33,594 nucleotides of DNA. It comes from Microcaldota archaeon. GTDB taxonomy: Archaea; Micrarchaeota; Micrarchaeia; Micrarchaeales; CABMGC01. Below, one piece after another: positions 1 to 8,710 of this stretch. Position 1 is the first letter of the stretch. Each line of letters opens with the position of its first letter. The stretch covers positions 1 through 33,594 of the forward strand of contig DAHXKV010000021.1 in NCBI GenBank assembly GCA_027366155.1. The letters are read 5' to 3'. The notes under the pieces were generated by a model, which did not search any database, was not told the origin of the DNA, and saw only the letters and a program-made list of their open reading frames with translations. A program made the position numbers and the translations under genes.

Positions 1-103
1 TATAATTCCCGACGGAATTAACTGAAGATCCCTTCCCACGCAAACATGGCCAGCATTCTTATTCTAATACTGCCACATAAAAACACTGAGTGATTCTGCG
101 CCA

Positions 104-121
104 TACTTATAAGTATAAACC
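104..121 (+). promoter_or_regulatory. Putative TATA box of LamG copy 1 (acttataagtataaacc); counterpart 'acttataattataaacc' upstream of copy 2
   Basis: A/T-rich archaeal TATA-like element about 30-45 nt upstream of ATG 149, conserved in both repeat units. Confidence 0.5.
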
Positions 122-148
122 TTCCCTTTTCATACATACTCAATTTAC

Positions 149-1006
149 ATGGCGGCATTCAAGCTCCAAAGTGCAATGGAATACCTGATGACCTACGGAT
201 GGGCCATACTCATCATTGCGGTTGTTCTTGGGGCTTTGTTTGAATTGGGCTTCTTCAATTCGTCAAGTCTTGCTCCAACGATACCTGCTGGCGCATGCCA
301 GGTATACAGACCTCAAGGCCCCGGAACAACTGCCTTCATAAACACCGAAGGCACCTGCAACGGAGAACTCCCTCAGGATGTGGCAAAGTTTTCAGGAGGC
401 TCGCAGGCAATAACGATTAGCGGCCTTCCCACATCGCCAACATCGCCCAACAACGATGTGACCATAACCTTCTGGATGTACCTGCAAAGAGGTTCGTCTT
501 CAGGAGACGCATTCGGCTTCACCAAACACACCATCCTTTCCCTTCCTTATATAGGCCTCCAGAGCGCATCATCATTCGGTCAGGTGTTCGTGGCAGATTC
601 CTCAACATCAAACCTCTTCGATACATGGAGCTTCATCGCTTTCTCTTACAATGGATCCACTGGCACCGGAACGCTTTACGTAAACGGAGCGCAGGCCGCG
701 ACAGGGGCCGCAACTTACTTCACCCCTAACCAAGCGGCCGCTATAGGCAATAGGGAACCCGGTGGCTCGGTAGGCTTCAATGGGCTTATCTCCAATGTGC
801 AGCTTTACAATTCCACACTCTCGGCAAACCAGATACAGGCGATGTATACAAGTGGCATTGGCGGAGTGCCGATAGTCCTGAACAACCTTGTCGCCTGGTG
901 GCCGCTGAACGGCAATGCAAACGACTATGGCGGAAGCCAGTACAACGGGGCTCCAGGCGGCGTGGTATTCACGACCTCGTGGAAGTCCTCGTACACTGCG
1001 CCTTGA
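149..1006 (+). CDS. Pilin-like surface protein: class III signal peptide (QSAMEYLMTYGWAILIIAVVLGALFELG) plus LamG/concanavalin A-like domain, copy 1
   Basis: ORF 285 aa; N-terminal class III signal motif; LamG-like 'ITFWMYL...WSFIAFSYNGSTGTGTLYVNG...FNGLISNVQLYNSTLSANQIQAMY'. Confidence 0.85.
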   Translation: MAAFKLQSAMEYLMTYGWAILIIAVVLGALFELGFFNSSSLAPTIPAGACQVYRPQGPGTTAFINTEGTCNGELPQDVAKFSGGSQAITISGLPTSPTSPNNDVTITFWMYLQRGSSSGDAFGFTKHTILSLPYIGLQSASSFGQVFVADSSTSNLFDTWSFIAFSYNGSTGTGTLYVNGAQAATGAATYFTPNQAAAIGNREPGGSVGFNGLISNVQLYNSTLSANQIQAMYTSGIGGVPIVLNNLVAWWPLNGNANDYGGSQYNGAPGGVVFTTSWKSSYTAP

Positions 1007-1228
1007 CCTGCAGCTGCAGTGCGACATTCAAGCAGGTCTTGCATGCTCCACATCACACCCGGATGAATTCGCTCATAATTCCCGACGAAATTAACTGAAG
1101 ATCCCTTCCCACGCAAACATGGCCAGCATTCTTATTCTAATACTGCCACATAAAAACACTGAGGATTCCGCGCCGTCGCACCATACTTATAATTATAAAC
1201 CTTTCCTTTTCATATATACTCGATTTAC

Positions 1229-2074
1229 ATGGCGACATTCAAGCTCCAAAGTGCAATGGAGTATCTGATGACGTATGGGTGGGCTATCCTGATAATAGCG
1301 GTTGTCCTTGGCGCTCTCTTCGAATTGGGCTTCTTCAATTCGTCAAGTCTTGCCCCAACGATACCTGCTGGCGCATGCCAGGTATACAGGCCTCAGGGCC
1401 CCGGAACAACTGCCTTCATAAACACTGAAGGTACCTGCAACGGAGAACTCCCTCAGGATGTGGCAAAGTTTTCAGGAGGCTCGCAGGCAATAACGATTAA
1501 CAGCCTTCCCACGTCGCCAACATCGTCCAACAGCGTGACCATAACCTTCTGGATGTACCTGCAAAGAGGTTCGTCTTCAGGAGGTGCATTCGGCTTCGGC
1601 TCGGGCGCAGGCAATTTCATAGGCCTCCAGAGCGCATCATCATTCGGTCAGGCGGGTGTGGCAGATTCCTCAATATCAAACCTCTTCGATACATGGAGCT
1701 TCATCGCTTTCTCTTACAGTGGATCCACTGGCGCCGGAACGCTTTACGTAAACGGGGCGCAGGCAGCTACAGGTACTGCAACCGGATTCACCCCTAACCC
1801 ACAGGCCGCGATAGGCAATGAGGGATTCGGTGGCTCGGCAGGCTTCAATGGGCTTATCTCCAGTGTGCAGCTCTACAATTCCTCACTCTCGGCAAACCAG
1901 ATACAGGCGATGTATACAAGTGGCATTGGCGGAGTGCCAATAGTCCTGAACAACCTTGTCGCCTGGTGGCAGCTAAACGGCAATGCAAACGACTATGGCG
2001 GAAGCCAATACAACGGGGCTCCAAGCGGCGTGGTATTCACGACCTCGTGGAAGTCATCGTACACTGCGCCTTGA
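1229..2074 (+). CDS. Pilin-like class III signal peptide + LamG-like surface protein, copy 2
   Basis: ORF 281 aa, close paralog of 149..1006 in tandem. Confidence 0.85.
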   Translation: MATFKLQSAMEYLMTYGWAILIIAVVLGALFELGFFNSSSLAPTIPAGACQVYRPQGPGTTAFINTEGTCNGELPQDVAKFSGGSQAITINSLPTSPTSSNSVTITFWMYLQRGSSSGGAFGFGSGAGNFIGLQSASSFGQAGVADSSISNLFDTWSFIAFSYSGSTGAGTLYVNGAQAATGTATGFTPNPQAAIGNEGFGGSAGFNGLISSVQLYNSSLSANQIQAMYTSGIGGVPIVLNNLVAWWQLNGNANDYGGSQYNGAPSGVVFTTSWKSSYTAP

Positions 2075-2230
2075 TGCGTATCAGGGCGACAGCCGTATCC
2101 TTAAGGCAGGCCTAAGCTGGCCTTCCTTGTCTCTTCCTTACTTTAATCTGTCCGGCACTAACTCTCCTATGCCGATGATTCCGTCTCTTCGGGCACAAGG
2201 GCTTTTAGACCTTTACTGACAATTATTCCC

Positions 2231-3736
2231 ATGGGCCTTCTGAGAATACAGAACCTCATGAGCAATGAGCTCGCAAAAAGAACATTTATCACAAGGCCTC
2301 CTGAGCCGCCATACGAATTTCTTCTCAATGATCCTACAAACTCCATATTCGTTGGCATAACCAAGCTGTTCAGCATACCCTTCACTTGGTCATACGCCTC
2401 CCTAACCAACCCGCACATAAGCGTAGTCGGAATAACTGGTTCCGGAAAGAGCTTCTTTGTCAAAACGTTTCTTACAAGAGCCAGCTATGTCTGGAACACG
2501 AATGCCATAATAATCGACTGGGCAGGAGAATATATCTCATGGGTCAGGCAAAGCGGCGGAAAGGTGGTCTCATTCTCGAAAGGAGACTACATGAACATAA
2601 TGGACCTGTCAGGAATGAAGCCAATAGACCGGACGAAACAGGTAATGAACTCGCTAGAGATACTCACTGACATAGGCGAATACCCCGAGCAGCGAAGGCT
2701 TACTGAGGAGGCTGTAGAACAGGCGTATGTCAATGCCGGCTTTGTGCTCTCCATGATTCCTCCTCCAGACAGCGAGGCTCCGACACTGAAGGATGTTGTA
2801 AGCCTACTCGAAGAAAAACAGACTGACGGCACATACGCGTATCCCGCGGAGCTTGAAAATGCAATATACCGCCTCAGGCAGTTCTCAAGGGAAGGCGAGG
2901 ACTACTTCGCAAACAAGAGTACAATAGATGTCGGCAAGCTTGCATCCTCTGGTCTTGTAGATCTGGATCTTTCCAGCCTGCCTGATGAGCGCTTCAGGGC
3001 CCTGGCTGCGCTATTCATACTCCAGACGCTAAAGGAGAAGATGCGCATGGAAAAGTGGAGCCCCAGCGCAGGCCTGCGCACCATAGTAACTCTTGACGAG
3101 GCATGGAAGGTGGCAAGCGACGAGAGAAGCGACGCCGTAACAATAATACGCGAGGGAAGGAAGTACTCATTCGGGCTGATAGTCGCCTCACAGAACCCTA
3201 CCGACATCAATGAGGCCATCTTCTCAAACGTTGGCACGACCATAATGCTTAGGATAAGGTTCGAGCGGTTCATGCAGTACTTACAGGGCTCGCTCAACTT
3301 CTCTGATTTCATACGGTCGGAGATAACCAAGCTTGGCGTAGGGCAGGCTGCAGTCGACATGTCGTTCAATACCTCTGTGAAGTTCCCAAACGTCTTCCTG
3401 CTGGAAAGCGTCGTCGGCGAGCTTCCTCTCGATACTTACACTATAACCCTTACTGAGATACTCCAACCTGCAGAGATGTCCGATCCAAATGTCAAGAAAG
3501 AGTACTCGTTCGACAGAATAACCCTGAACTCCAGGCTTGTGGAGAATGGGCTCAATTCGGATTCAATACTGGGTATATTCAAGAAGATCGGCGACCAGAG
3601 CAGGGTAATAGACATAAAGCAGCTGGTCTCCATGATGTCTGCCGAAGGGGTTGCCAGAGACGCCACAGTCTCCTTCCTGAGGAACATAGGTATCTCCGAT
3701 ACCCTGATATCAAGAATATTCACTTACCAACGATGA
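2231..3736 (+). CDS. HerA/VirB4-like P-loop ATPase with C-terminal helical domain
   Basis: Walker A 'GITGSGKS'; Walker B-like 'IVTLDEAW'; 'AIIIDWAGEY'; 'GLIVASQNPTDI'. Confidence 0.85.
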   Translation: MGLLRIQNLMSNELAKRTFITRPPEPPYEFLLNDPTNSIFVGITKLFSIPFTWSYASLTNPHISVVGITGSGKSFFVKTFLTRASYVWNTNAIIIDWAGEYISWVRQSGGKVVSFSKGDYMNIMDLSGMKPIDRTKQVMNSLEILTDIGEYPEQRRLTEEAVEQAYVNAGFVLSMIPPPDSEAPTLKDVVSLLEEKQTDGTYAYPAELENAIYRLRQFSREGEDYFANKSTIDVGKLASSGLVDLDLSSLPDERFRALAALFILQTLKEKMRMEKWSPSAGLRTIVTLDEAWKVASDERSDAVTIIREGRKYSFGLIVASQNPTDINEAIFSNVGTTIMLRIRFERFMQYLQGSLNFSDFIRSEITKLGVGQAAVDMSFNTSVKFPNVFLLESVVGELPLDTYTITLTEILQPAEMSDPNVKKEYSFDRITLNSRLVENGLNSDSILGIFKKIGDQSRVIDIKQLVSMMSAEGVARDATVSFLRNIGISDTLISRIFTYQR

Positions 3737-3740
3737 AAAC

Positions 3741-4037
3741 ATGCCAGGAAGCTTCATAGTGTCTGGAATAGCTCTAAAGAAGATGCTTACCTCGCTTGGG
3801 CTTACGGATGCGTCTGCCCAGGGCATAATAAACAACCTCAACAAGATGCACAGGCATATCAATGTGGTCTTATTTGTCGACATGCTCCAGAAGCTGGGGC
3901 TCAGGCAGTACGATGTTACTAACATACTGCGCAGGGTTGGCATAGACGATGCAACAATTGCAGAGGTCTTCAATGTCCTTGACGAGGAACGGATACAAAG
4001 CACCTTCGGCAAGGTGGTAAAGCTAGAGGTCGAGTAA
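3741..4037 (+). CDS. Small helical protein homologous to the C-terminal domain of the upstream HerA-like ATPase
   Basis: 98-aa ORF starting 4 nt after 3736; gap-free alignment with the last ~60 residues of the ATPase. Confidence 0.75.
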   Translation: MPGSFIVSGIALKKMLTSLGLTDASAQGIINNLNKMHRHINVVLFVDMLQKLGLRQYDVTNILRRVGIDDATIAEVFNVLDEERIQSTFGKVVKLEVE

Positions 4038-4448
4038 ATGCGCGAAAGCTATTGCATAATATGCGGGGAGGAGCGGGAAGGCGTTGAGGTCAAGGAAGAC
4101 AGGGTTCTTTCCGCACTAAGGTGGTTCAACAGGACTATACTCAGGATTCCGCCCAGGAACAACTCCATAGTCGTATGCAAGTCCTGCTATCCGACCTACA
4201 AGAAGCAGAGGAAGAAATATCTGGGCAGGCAGAGAACCTATCTCGTGCTCGGATTCCTCTTCGTGCTTTTTGGGGCAATAATCGCCAAGACCGTTGTCTC
4301 TATAGTTGTGGGCCTCGGCCTAATGGTCTTCTTATACTTGCTCTCACTCCTAAGCTACACTCCAGAGCTAAAGGACATAAGCCCAAAACCCGCAAAAGGC
4401 CTATCTAACCCTCCCCCGGCCCTAAAGAGGCGTAGAAAGGCTAAATAA
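4038..4448 (+). CDS. Zinc-ribbon membrane protein
   Basis: Abuts the previous ORF; CIICGEE...VVCKSC (two CxxC pairs), then two hydrophobic segments. Confidence 0.7.
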   Translation: MRESYCIICGEEREGVEVKEDRVLSALRWFNRTILRIPPRNNSIVVCKSCYPTYKKQRKKYLGRQRTYLVLGFLFVLFGAIIAKTVVSIVVGLGLMVFLYLLSLLSYTPELKDISPKPAKGLSNPPPALKRRRKAK

Positions 4449-4477
4449 ACTTAATCATCCATAAACTGAGTGATTAG

Positions 4478-5203
4478 TTGGCAGAAGAATCGGCTGCGAC
4501 TCCAAAAATGGAGAGAATCTCCTTCCCGGCAAGGCTATCTGCATCGCTGCAAGAGATAAATTCAAAGGTGCAGGGCATTCCGTTCTACGCCTCGAGCCTA
4601 GAAAACGGCCTGCTCTCAATAGCAAGAGTCGAGAGCAGGAACATAAAGAAGATGCCCTACCTTTTTTACGTGATAGAGATAAAGGAGGGCGAGCTCTCGG
4701 TTTCCTACTCGATACCATCAGAGCTGAGCGACATTATGAGGCGTGCACAGATAATGAAGGACATTGCCTCGTTAGCTGCGCTGCTCAGTGCACAGATAAT
4801 TCTTGACCAGGGCAAGGTATTTCAGTATCTTGATTCGGTGATGGATCCTCTACTGAAGGGACTATCCCAACAGTACAGCACCCTGTTCAACCAATACAAT
4901 ACCACGCTGAGTGAATACAGGGCGCTAAAGAGGCTCAACCTTGAGCTCTCCGCGTCAAACAGGAACCTTACTGTGCAGGCGGAGCAGTTAAGCCAGGAAA
5001 CCAAAAGGCTCTCGGAGGAGCTAAAGAAGCTCCAGAAGTATTCCGACGAATCCCTAATGATAATGGTTCAAGACTGGCTTGACGTGCACAACAACACTAT
5101 AGACGTGAACGAGTTCGCAAAGACGTACGGAATAAATGCCCCGCGCGCCGAGGAGATACTCGACAAAATGGTCTCAATGGGCTACCTGGAACTCAAGAGC
5201 TAG
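4478..5203 (+). CDS. Coiled-coil protein with probable C-terminal winged-helix-like domain
   Basis: 241-aa ORF, TTG start; heptad-rich centre; C-term 'NEFAKTYGINAPRAEEILDKMVSMGYLEL'. Confidence 0.65.
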   Translation: MAEESAATPKMERISFPARLSASLQEINSKVQGIPFYASSLENGLLSIARVESRNIKKMPYLFYVIEIKEGELSVSYSIPSELSDIMRRAQIMKDIASLAALLSAQIILDQGKVFQYLDSVMDPLLKGLSQQYSTLFNQYNTTLSEYRALKRLNLELSASNRNLTVQAEQLSQETKRLSEELKKLQKYSDESLMIMVQDWLDVHNNTIDVNEFAKTYGINAPRAEEILDKMVSMGYLELKS

Positions 5204-5211
5204 GTGTTATA

Positions 5212-5370
5212 TTGGAATACAAGATAGATGTTAAAAAGAAGTTTAGGTACATGCGCATATATTCTATGAAGAAGAGGGTTAATGACAATACTAATGCCCT
5301 TTCAAGGGCTATCCAGGCATTTGTAGACAAGCACTTTGCGGGCAAGGAGAAAGCTGTCAGGGAAGGTTAG
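5212..5370 (+). CDS. Small basic sORF (52 aa) MEYKIDVKKKFRYMRIYSMKKRVNDNTNALSRAIQAFVDKHFAGKEKAVREG
   Basis: Read manually: TTG start 5212, TAG 5368-5370; fills the gap between 5203 and 5373 in the operon; below the ORF-track length cutoff. Confidence 0.55.
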   Translation: MEYKIDVKKKFRYMRIYSMKKRVNDNTNALSRAIQAFVDKHFAGKEKAVREG

Positions 5371-5372
5371 GA

Positions 5373-7769
5373 ATGGCACTCTCAAGACTGGCTCTTATGG
5401 GAATTGCATTGGTGCTACTCATAACAATTTCCATTACTGCTATTGTCCTATATACGACAACCGCGGAAAACGCGATACTGGCAAAATACCGCCTGGAACA
5501 AAGTCTCGTGCAGGGCAGGCTCAGCGGCGCAGCGCGGATAACCCATTCAGGTGTACTGAGCTACAACAATTCAAACTACTATGTCGAATACGCCTCCTTC
5601 AACTACCAGTATTCAAACGCGCTATACGAGAACGCCTCGGTCTCTGTCTATGTCTCAAACCCACTCGAAAGGATGTTCTTTGTAAACACGGGCTTCTCCT
5701 GTTTCAGATGCCTGAATGAATCGATGACTTACTCCTACCTAGAAGACTATCTCTACCAATACGGCATAATACTCAACCAGTCAAGCCTGAATTATGTTAA
5801 CTTGAGTGCAGTTCCAAGCCTGCCTGCGAACTCGGTCATCATAATTCCCTCAGGCCTGATTCCCTCCCAGCTGCTTCCTTATTCTGGCACGAGCGGCTCG
5901 TATTCAAATTCCGACATACTCTCCCTTATGCGGAAGGGCGACACTATAATATATGCTGGAGAAAACTTCTCCAGATCAATACAGAACGGGATAAACTACA
6001 TCAGCTCTCCAGAAACCATATCTGCGTTGGGCTCGGCAAGGCTCAACCAGTCTGGCACCAGTGGCTATGTCCCGTCAAACACATTCTATTTCAGGAACCC
6101 CTCGTTCTCATTCACAAACGGTACCTCGTTCGGGCCTATCTCATATACGCGCTATGCCAACGGGACTATTATTGCATTTAGCGGGTATCCTTCTTCAGCA
6201 TGGTCAGGGCCCGAATACCTGGCACACGACATCGCGTTTGCCATCTCAAACAGGTTCTGGATACCGAAAATATCCAGCAGCTACAGATACCTGCTCCCAG
6301 GCGATACTGGCAGCTACGCAATATTCACGACGAAAGTCCCAATCCCCTCGAACTCCTCCGGCTCCCTAATAAATGATACGTATCCGCTTTTGACTATCAG
6401 GGCAACAAACGGTACTTATGCAACCACACAGGAACTGCCATTCTCAGTCAACCTCCGGACGAACGGCACGCTAGGCATGCCAGGCATAGTCCCCGAAGGC
6501 GTCAGCGTGCCCATCTCCATATACATATCAAATACGCAGCTGCAGCAGCTAAACGCCCAGATAGGCAACTTTTCAAAGAATGCGCTTCTCTTCCATCTGG
6601 AGCTGTACAACAGCAACCTTGACTACATTTATTCTGTGCCTATAGGCTTCTTCAATACCTCCCTTGGGGTTGTTATCTACCATTCATTTACTCTTGCTCC
6701 AGGATACTATGTGGTCTCGCTTGCAGACATAAACAGCAAGGTCTACGACAACGCACTCATAGACATCCCGTATTTCACCGTAACCCCGCTAAATGCAGAC
6801 TTCAAAAATGGCACATTCACCCTTGAGGTCACTGATGCAAACACCACTGTCTCCAACATACGCTACACCATCTCGCTCAACGGCCAGTATCCCCAGACGC
6901 AGACGCTAAACAACGGCATAATAAACTATACCCTTCCGCAAGGGACAGCCCTGCCTTATGGTAACCAGACGCTCACTGTCTCGTTACTGGGCGGAAATTA
7001 TTCATACTTCTACTACTATAGCAAGCCTATAACCTCAGGAATACCTCCGATATACATAGAATTTGCAGTAGCCGCAATTGCCATTATCCTATTCAATATA
7101 ATAGCAAAGGCACCAAACAGGGACGATTACTTTATAGACGTGCCTACATTCCCACCGACCAGCAAATTCGAGGTAAAAACCTCCGCCCCATCGATAATAA
7201 ACCTGTTCGATACCATGAACGAGAGGTTCGGGTGGAGCCACATGCCGCTTACAGCCGAAGAGATAAAGCTTGGGATCAGCTCAAACGTCAGGTACAAGAA
7301 CATGCCAATAATGATAACCATGGAAAACACGGCAGAGATACTCTACAAGCTGGCAAACGAGGACAAGCTGGACGTCATCTCTCCCTACTTCATGCCTAAG
7401 AAATGGTCCACAGAGACCCACCATGACATAGAGTATCTTATTGTATTCAGGAAACTCCGCGACTTCTCGGTAAAGAATGCCATACTCTTCACCGAATTGG
7501 ACACGGGCACTGCTGCAGACATGATAATGACGAACAAGGGCAAGCTGCGCTACATCTACATATACTCCAAGGCCTCATCACTAAAGCCCATGCGCGCCGG
7601 GCCCAAGACACAGGCATACATCGCTTTTATAGACAACGAGACAATGATGCAATTCCTAGACAAGCTGTATGTCTCCTACGGCGAAGAGGAGCAGATGCTC
7701 AGGATGGCAATATCCTCCAACAGCATAATGCTCATAAGCACCGAGAATCTGGATCAGCTCCTTTACTGA
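5373..7769 (+). CDS. Large bitopic membrane protein: N-terminal TM, Asn/Ser/Tyr-rich ectodomain, second TM, about 220-aa cytoplasmic domain
   Basis: 798-aa ORF; TM 'LALMGIALVLLITISITAIVLY' and 'IYIEFAVAAIAIILFNIIA'; many NxS/T sequons between. Confidence 0.8.
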   Translation: MALSRLALMGIALVLLITISITAIVLYTTTAENAILAKYRLEQSLVQGRLSGAARITHSGVLSYNNSNYYVEYASFNYQYSNALYENASVSVYVSNPLERMFFVNTGFSCFRCLNESMTYSYLEDYLYQYGIILNQSSLNYVNLSAVPSLPANSVIIIPSGLIPSQLLPYSGTSGSYSNSDILSLMRKGDTIIYAGENFSRSIQNGINYISSPETISALGSARLNQSGTSGYVPSNTFYFRNPSFSFTNGTSFGPISYTRYANGTIIAFSGYPSSAWSGPEYLAHDIAFAISNRFWIPKISSSYRYLLPGDTGSYAIFTTKVPIPSNSSGSLINDTYPLLTIRATNGTYATTQELPFSVNLRTNGTLGMPGIVPEGVSVPISIYISNTQLQQLNAQIGNFSKNALLFHLELYNSNLDYIYSVPIGFFNTSLGVVIYHSFTLAPGYYVVSLADINSKVYDNALIDIPYFTVTPLNADFKNGTFTLEVTDANTTVSNIRYTISLNGQYPQTQTLNNGIINYTLPQGTALPYGNQTLTVSLLGGNYSYFYYYSKPITSGIPPIYIEFAVAAIAIILFNIIAKAPNRDDYFIDVPTFPPTSKFEVKTSAPSIINLFDTMNERFGWSHMPLTAEEIKLGISSNVRYKNMPIMITMENTAEILYKLANEDKLDVISPYFMPKKWSTETHHDIEYLIVFRKLRDFSVKNAILFTELDTGTAADMIMTNKGKLRYIYIYSKASSLKPMRAGPKTQAYIAFIDNETMMQFLDKLYVSYGEEEQMLRMAISSNSIMLISTENLDQLLY

Positions 7770-7807
7770 AGAGAGGCTGGTCCATTTTCAGTAGAAAGTA
7801 TCTCCTT

Positions 7808-8164
7808 TCAGGTACCCGCACCGGAACCTCTGTACAACGCTGTTATCTTTTCGTTGAGCTGCTTCTCCCTGCTGCGCATCTCCGTATAAGTCTTGTTTGC
7901 AGACTGGAGCCTTGCATTTGTCAGCGATGCCCTGTCTGATATATCTGCGATGGCCTTCTCCTTTGTCGTCTCAACTATGACTCCGCCTACGCTTATGTAG
8001 ATCTTGCCTGTCGATTTGCCGAGTTCCTCATTGGCCCTTTCCATGTCGAGCTTCTGTGCCTGAAGCTGCTCCACCTGCATGCCTACGCTCCTTATCTGCT
8101 CCTGTAGCATCTGGTAATCCTTCAGAAGCTTCTCAATGTCCGCCTGCTGCTCTCCTGCTGCCAT
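7808..8164 (-). CDS. pfdB: Prefoldin subunit beta
   Basis: 118 aa, coiled coils flanking 'GKIYISVGGVIVETTKEKAIADI', typical of beta-type prefoldin. Confidence 0.75.
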   Translation of the reverse strand: MAAGEQQADIEKLLKDYQMLQEQIRSVGMQVEQLQAQKLDMERANEELGKSTGKIYISVGGVIVETTKEKAIADISDRASLTNARLQSANKTYTEMRSREKQLNEKITALYRGSGAGT

Positions 8165-8231
8165 TAAATCACAAGGAATAATGCCAGATAAGAGATTTAT
8201 ACTTTCACTACACCATAACAGACAGCCTTAA

Positions 8232-8702
8232 ATGGAAGCCACAAAAGAACCCAGAAAAGAAAGCAGTCCGCTCTCTTTTCTTGGCAACCTTAGCAGAACG
8301 CCGCAGAAGAAGGAAGGAGCCAAGGGTAGAGGCACCTATGTGATAAACAGCGGAGACTACATATGTGCAAGAGCCGAAGCGGCCCCTTCCATGGGGAATC
8401 ACCTTGCGGTGATACTCTCGGAAGGGAATGTGACTGTCTTAACTAAGGAGGAGGAAGCACGGCATCTTAAGACAAAGGAAATCCTGCCTGAAAAGTATGT
8501 ACTGGTGGAGATAAAATGCGGAGACGACCCTTCCGCAAGGAAGGCCGCAGCTGAAATATGGCTTTCCATATCCAAAGGCCGCAGGCGGGCCTTCATGGTG
8601 ACCGGATATGCATCAGACTCCCTCCTGGTTTCCGCAGAGGATATACCCTCTGTAAAATCCGGGCTTGACTCGGCAGGCTTCCGCGACTCCAGCAGGAGAT
8701 GA
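8232..8702 (+). CDS. Hypothetical protein (156 aa)
   Basis: Intact ORF in otherwise empty interval; no recognised family. Confidence 0.6.
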   Translation: MEATKEPRKESSPLSFLGNLSRTPQKKEGAKGRGTYVINSGDYICARAEAAPSMGNHLAVILSEGNVTVLTKEEEARHLKTKEILPEKYVLVEIKCGDDPSARKAAAEIWLSISKGRRRAFMVTGYASDSLLVSAEDIPSVKSGLDSAGFRDSSRR

Positions 8703-8710
8703 CCTCCGGG

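Larger units (their letters stand above)
1..2074 (+). repeat. Direct tandem duplication of about 1.08 kb (units about 1..1006 and 1074..2074), including upstream noncoding/promoter DNA
   Basis: 'ataattcccgac(g/a)gaattaactgaagatcccttcccacgcaaacatggccagcattcttattctaatactgccacataaaaacactgag' occurs at position 2 and again at 1075, each followed by a homologous ORF. Confidence 0.9.

Noticed and set aside
1009-1020. CTGCAGCTGCAG palindrome after LamG copy 1
   Set aside because: Short, low-information repeat; no counterpart after copy 2.
7764-7793. Imperfect IR TACTGAA...TTCAGTA between convergent genes at 7769/7808 as a bidirectional terminator
   Set aside because: Only 7-bp arms with a 16-nt loop and no clear poly-T tract; could be chance.
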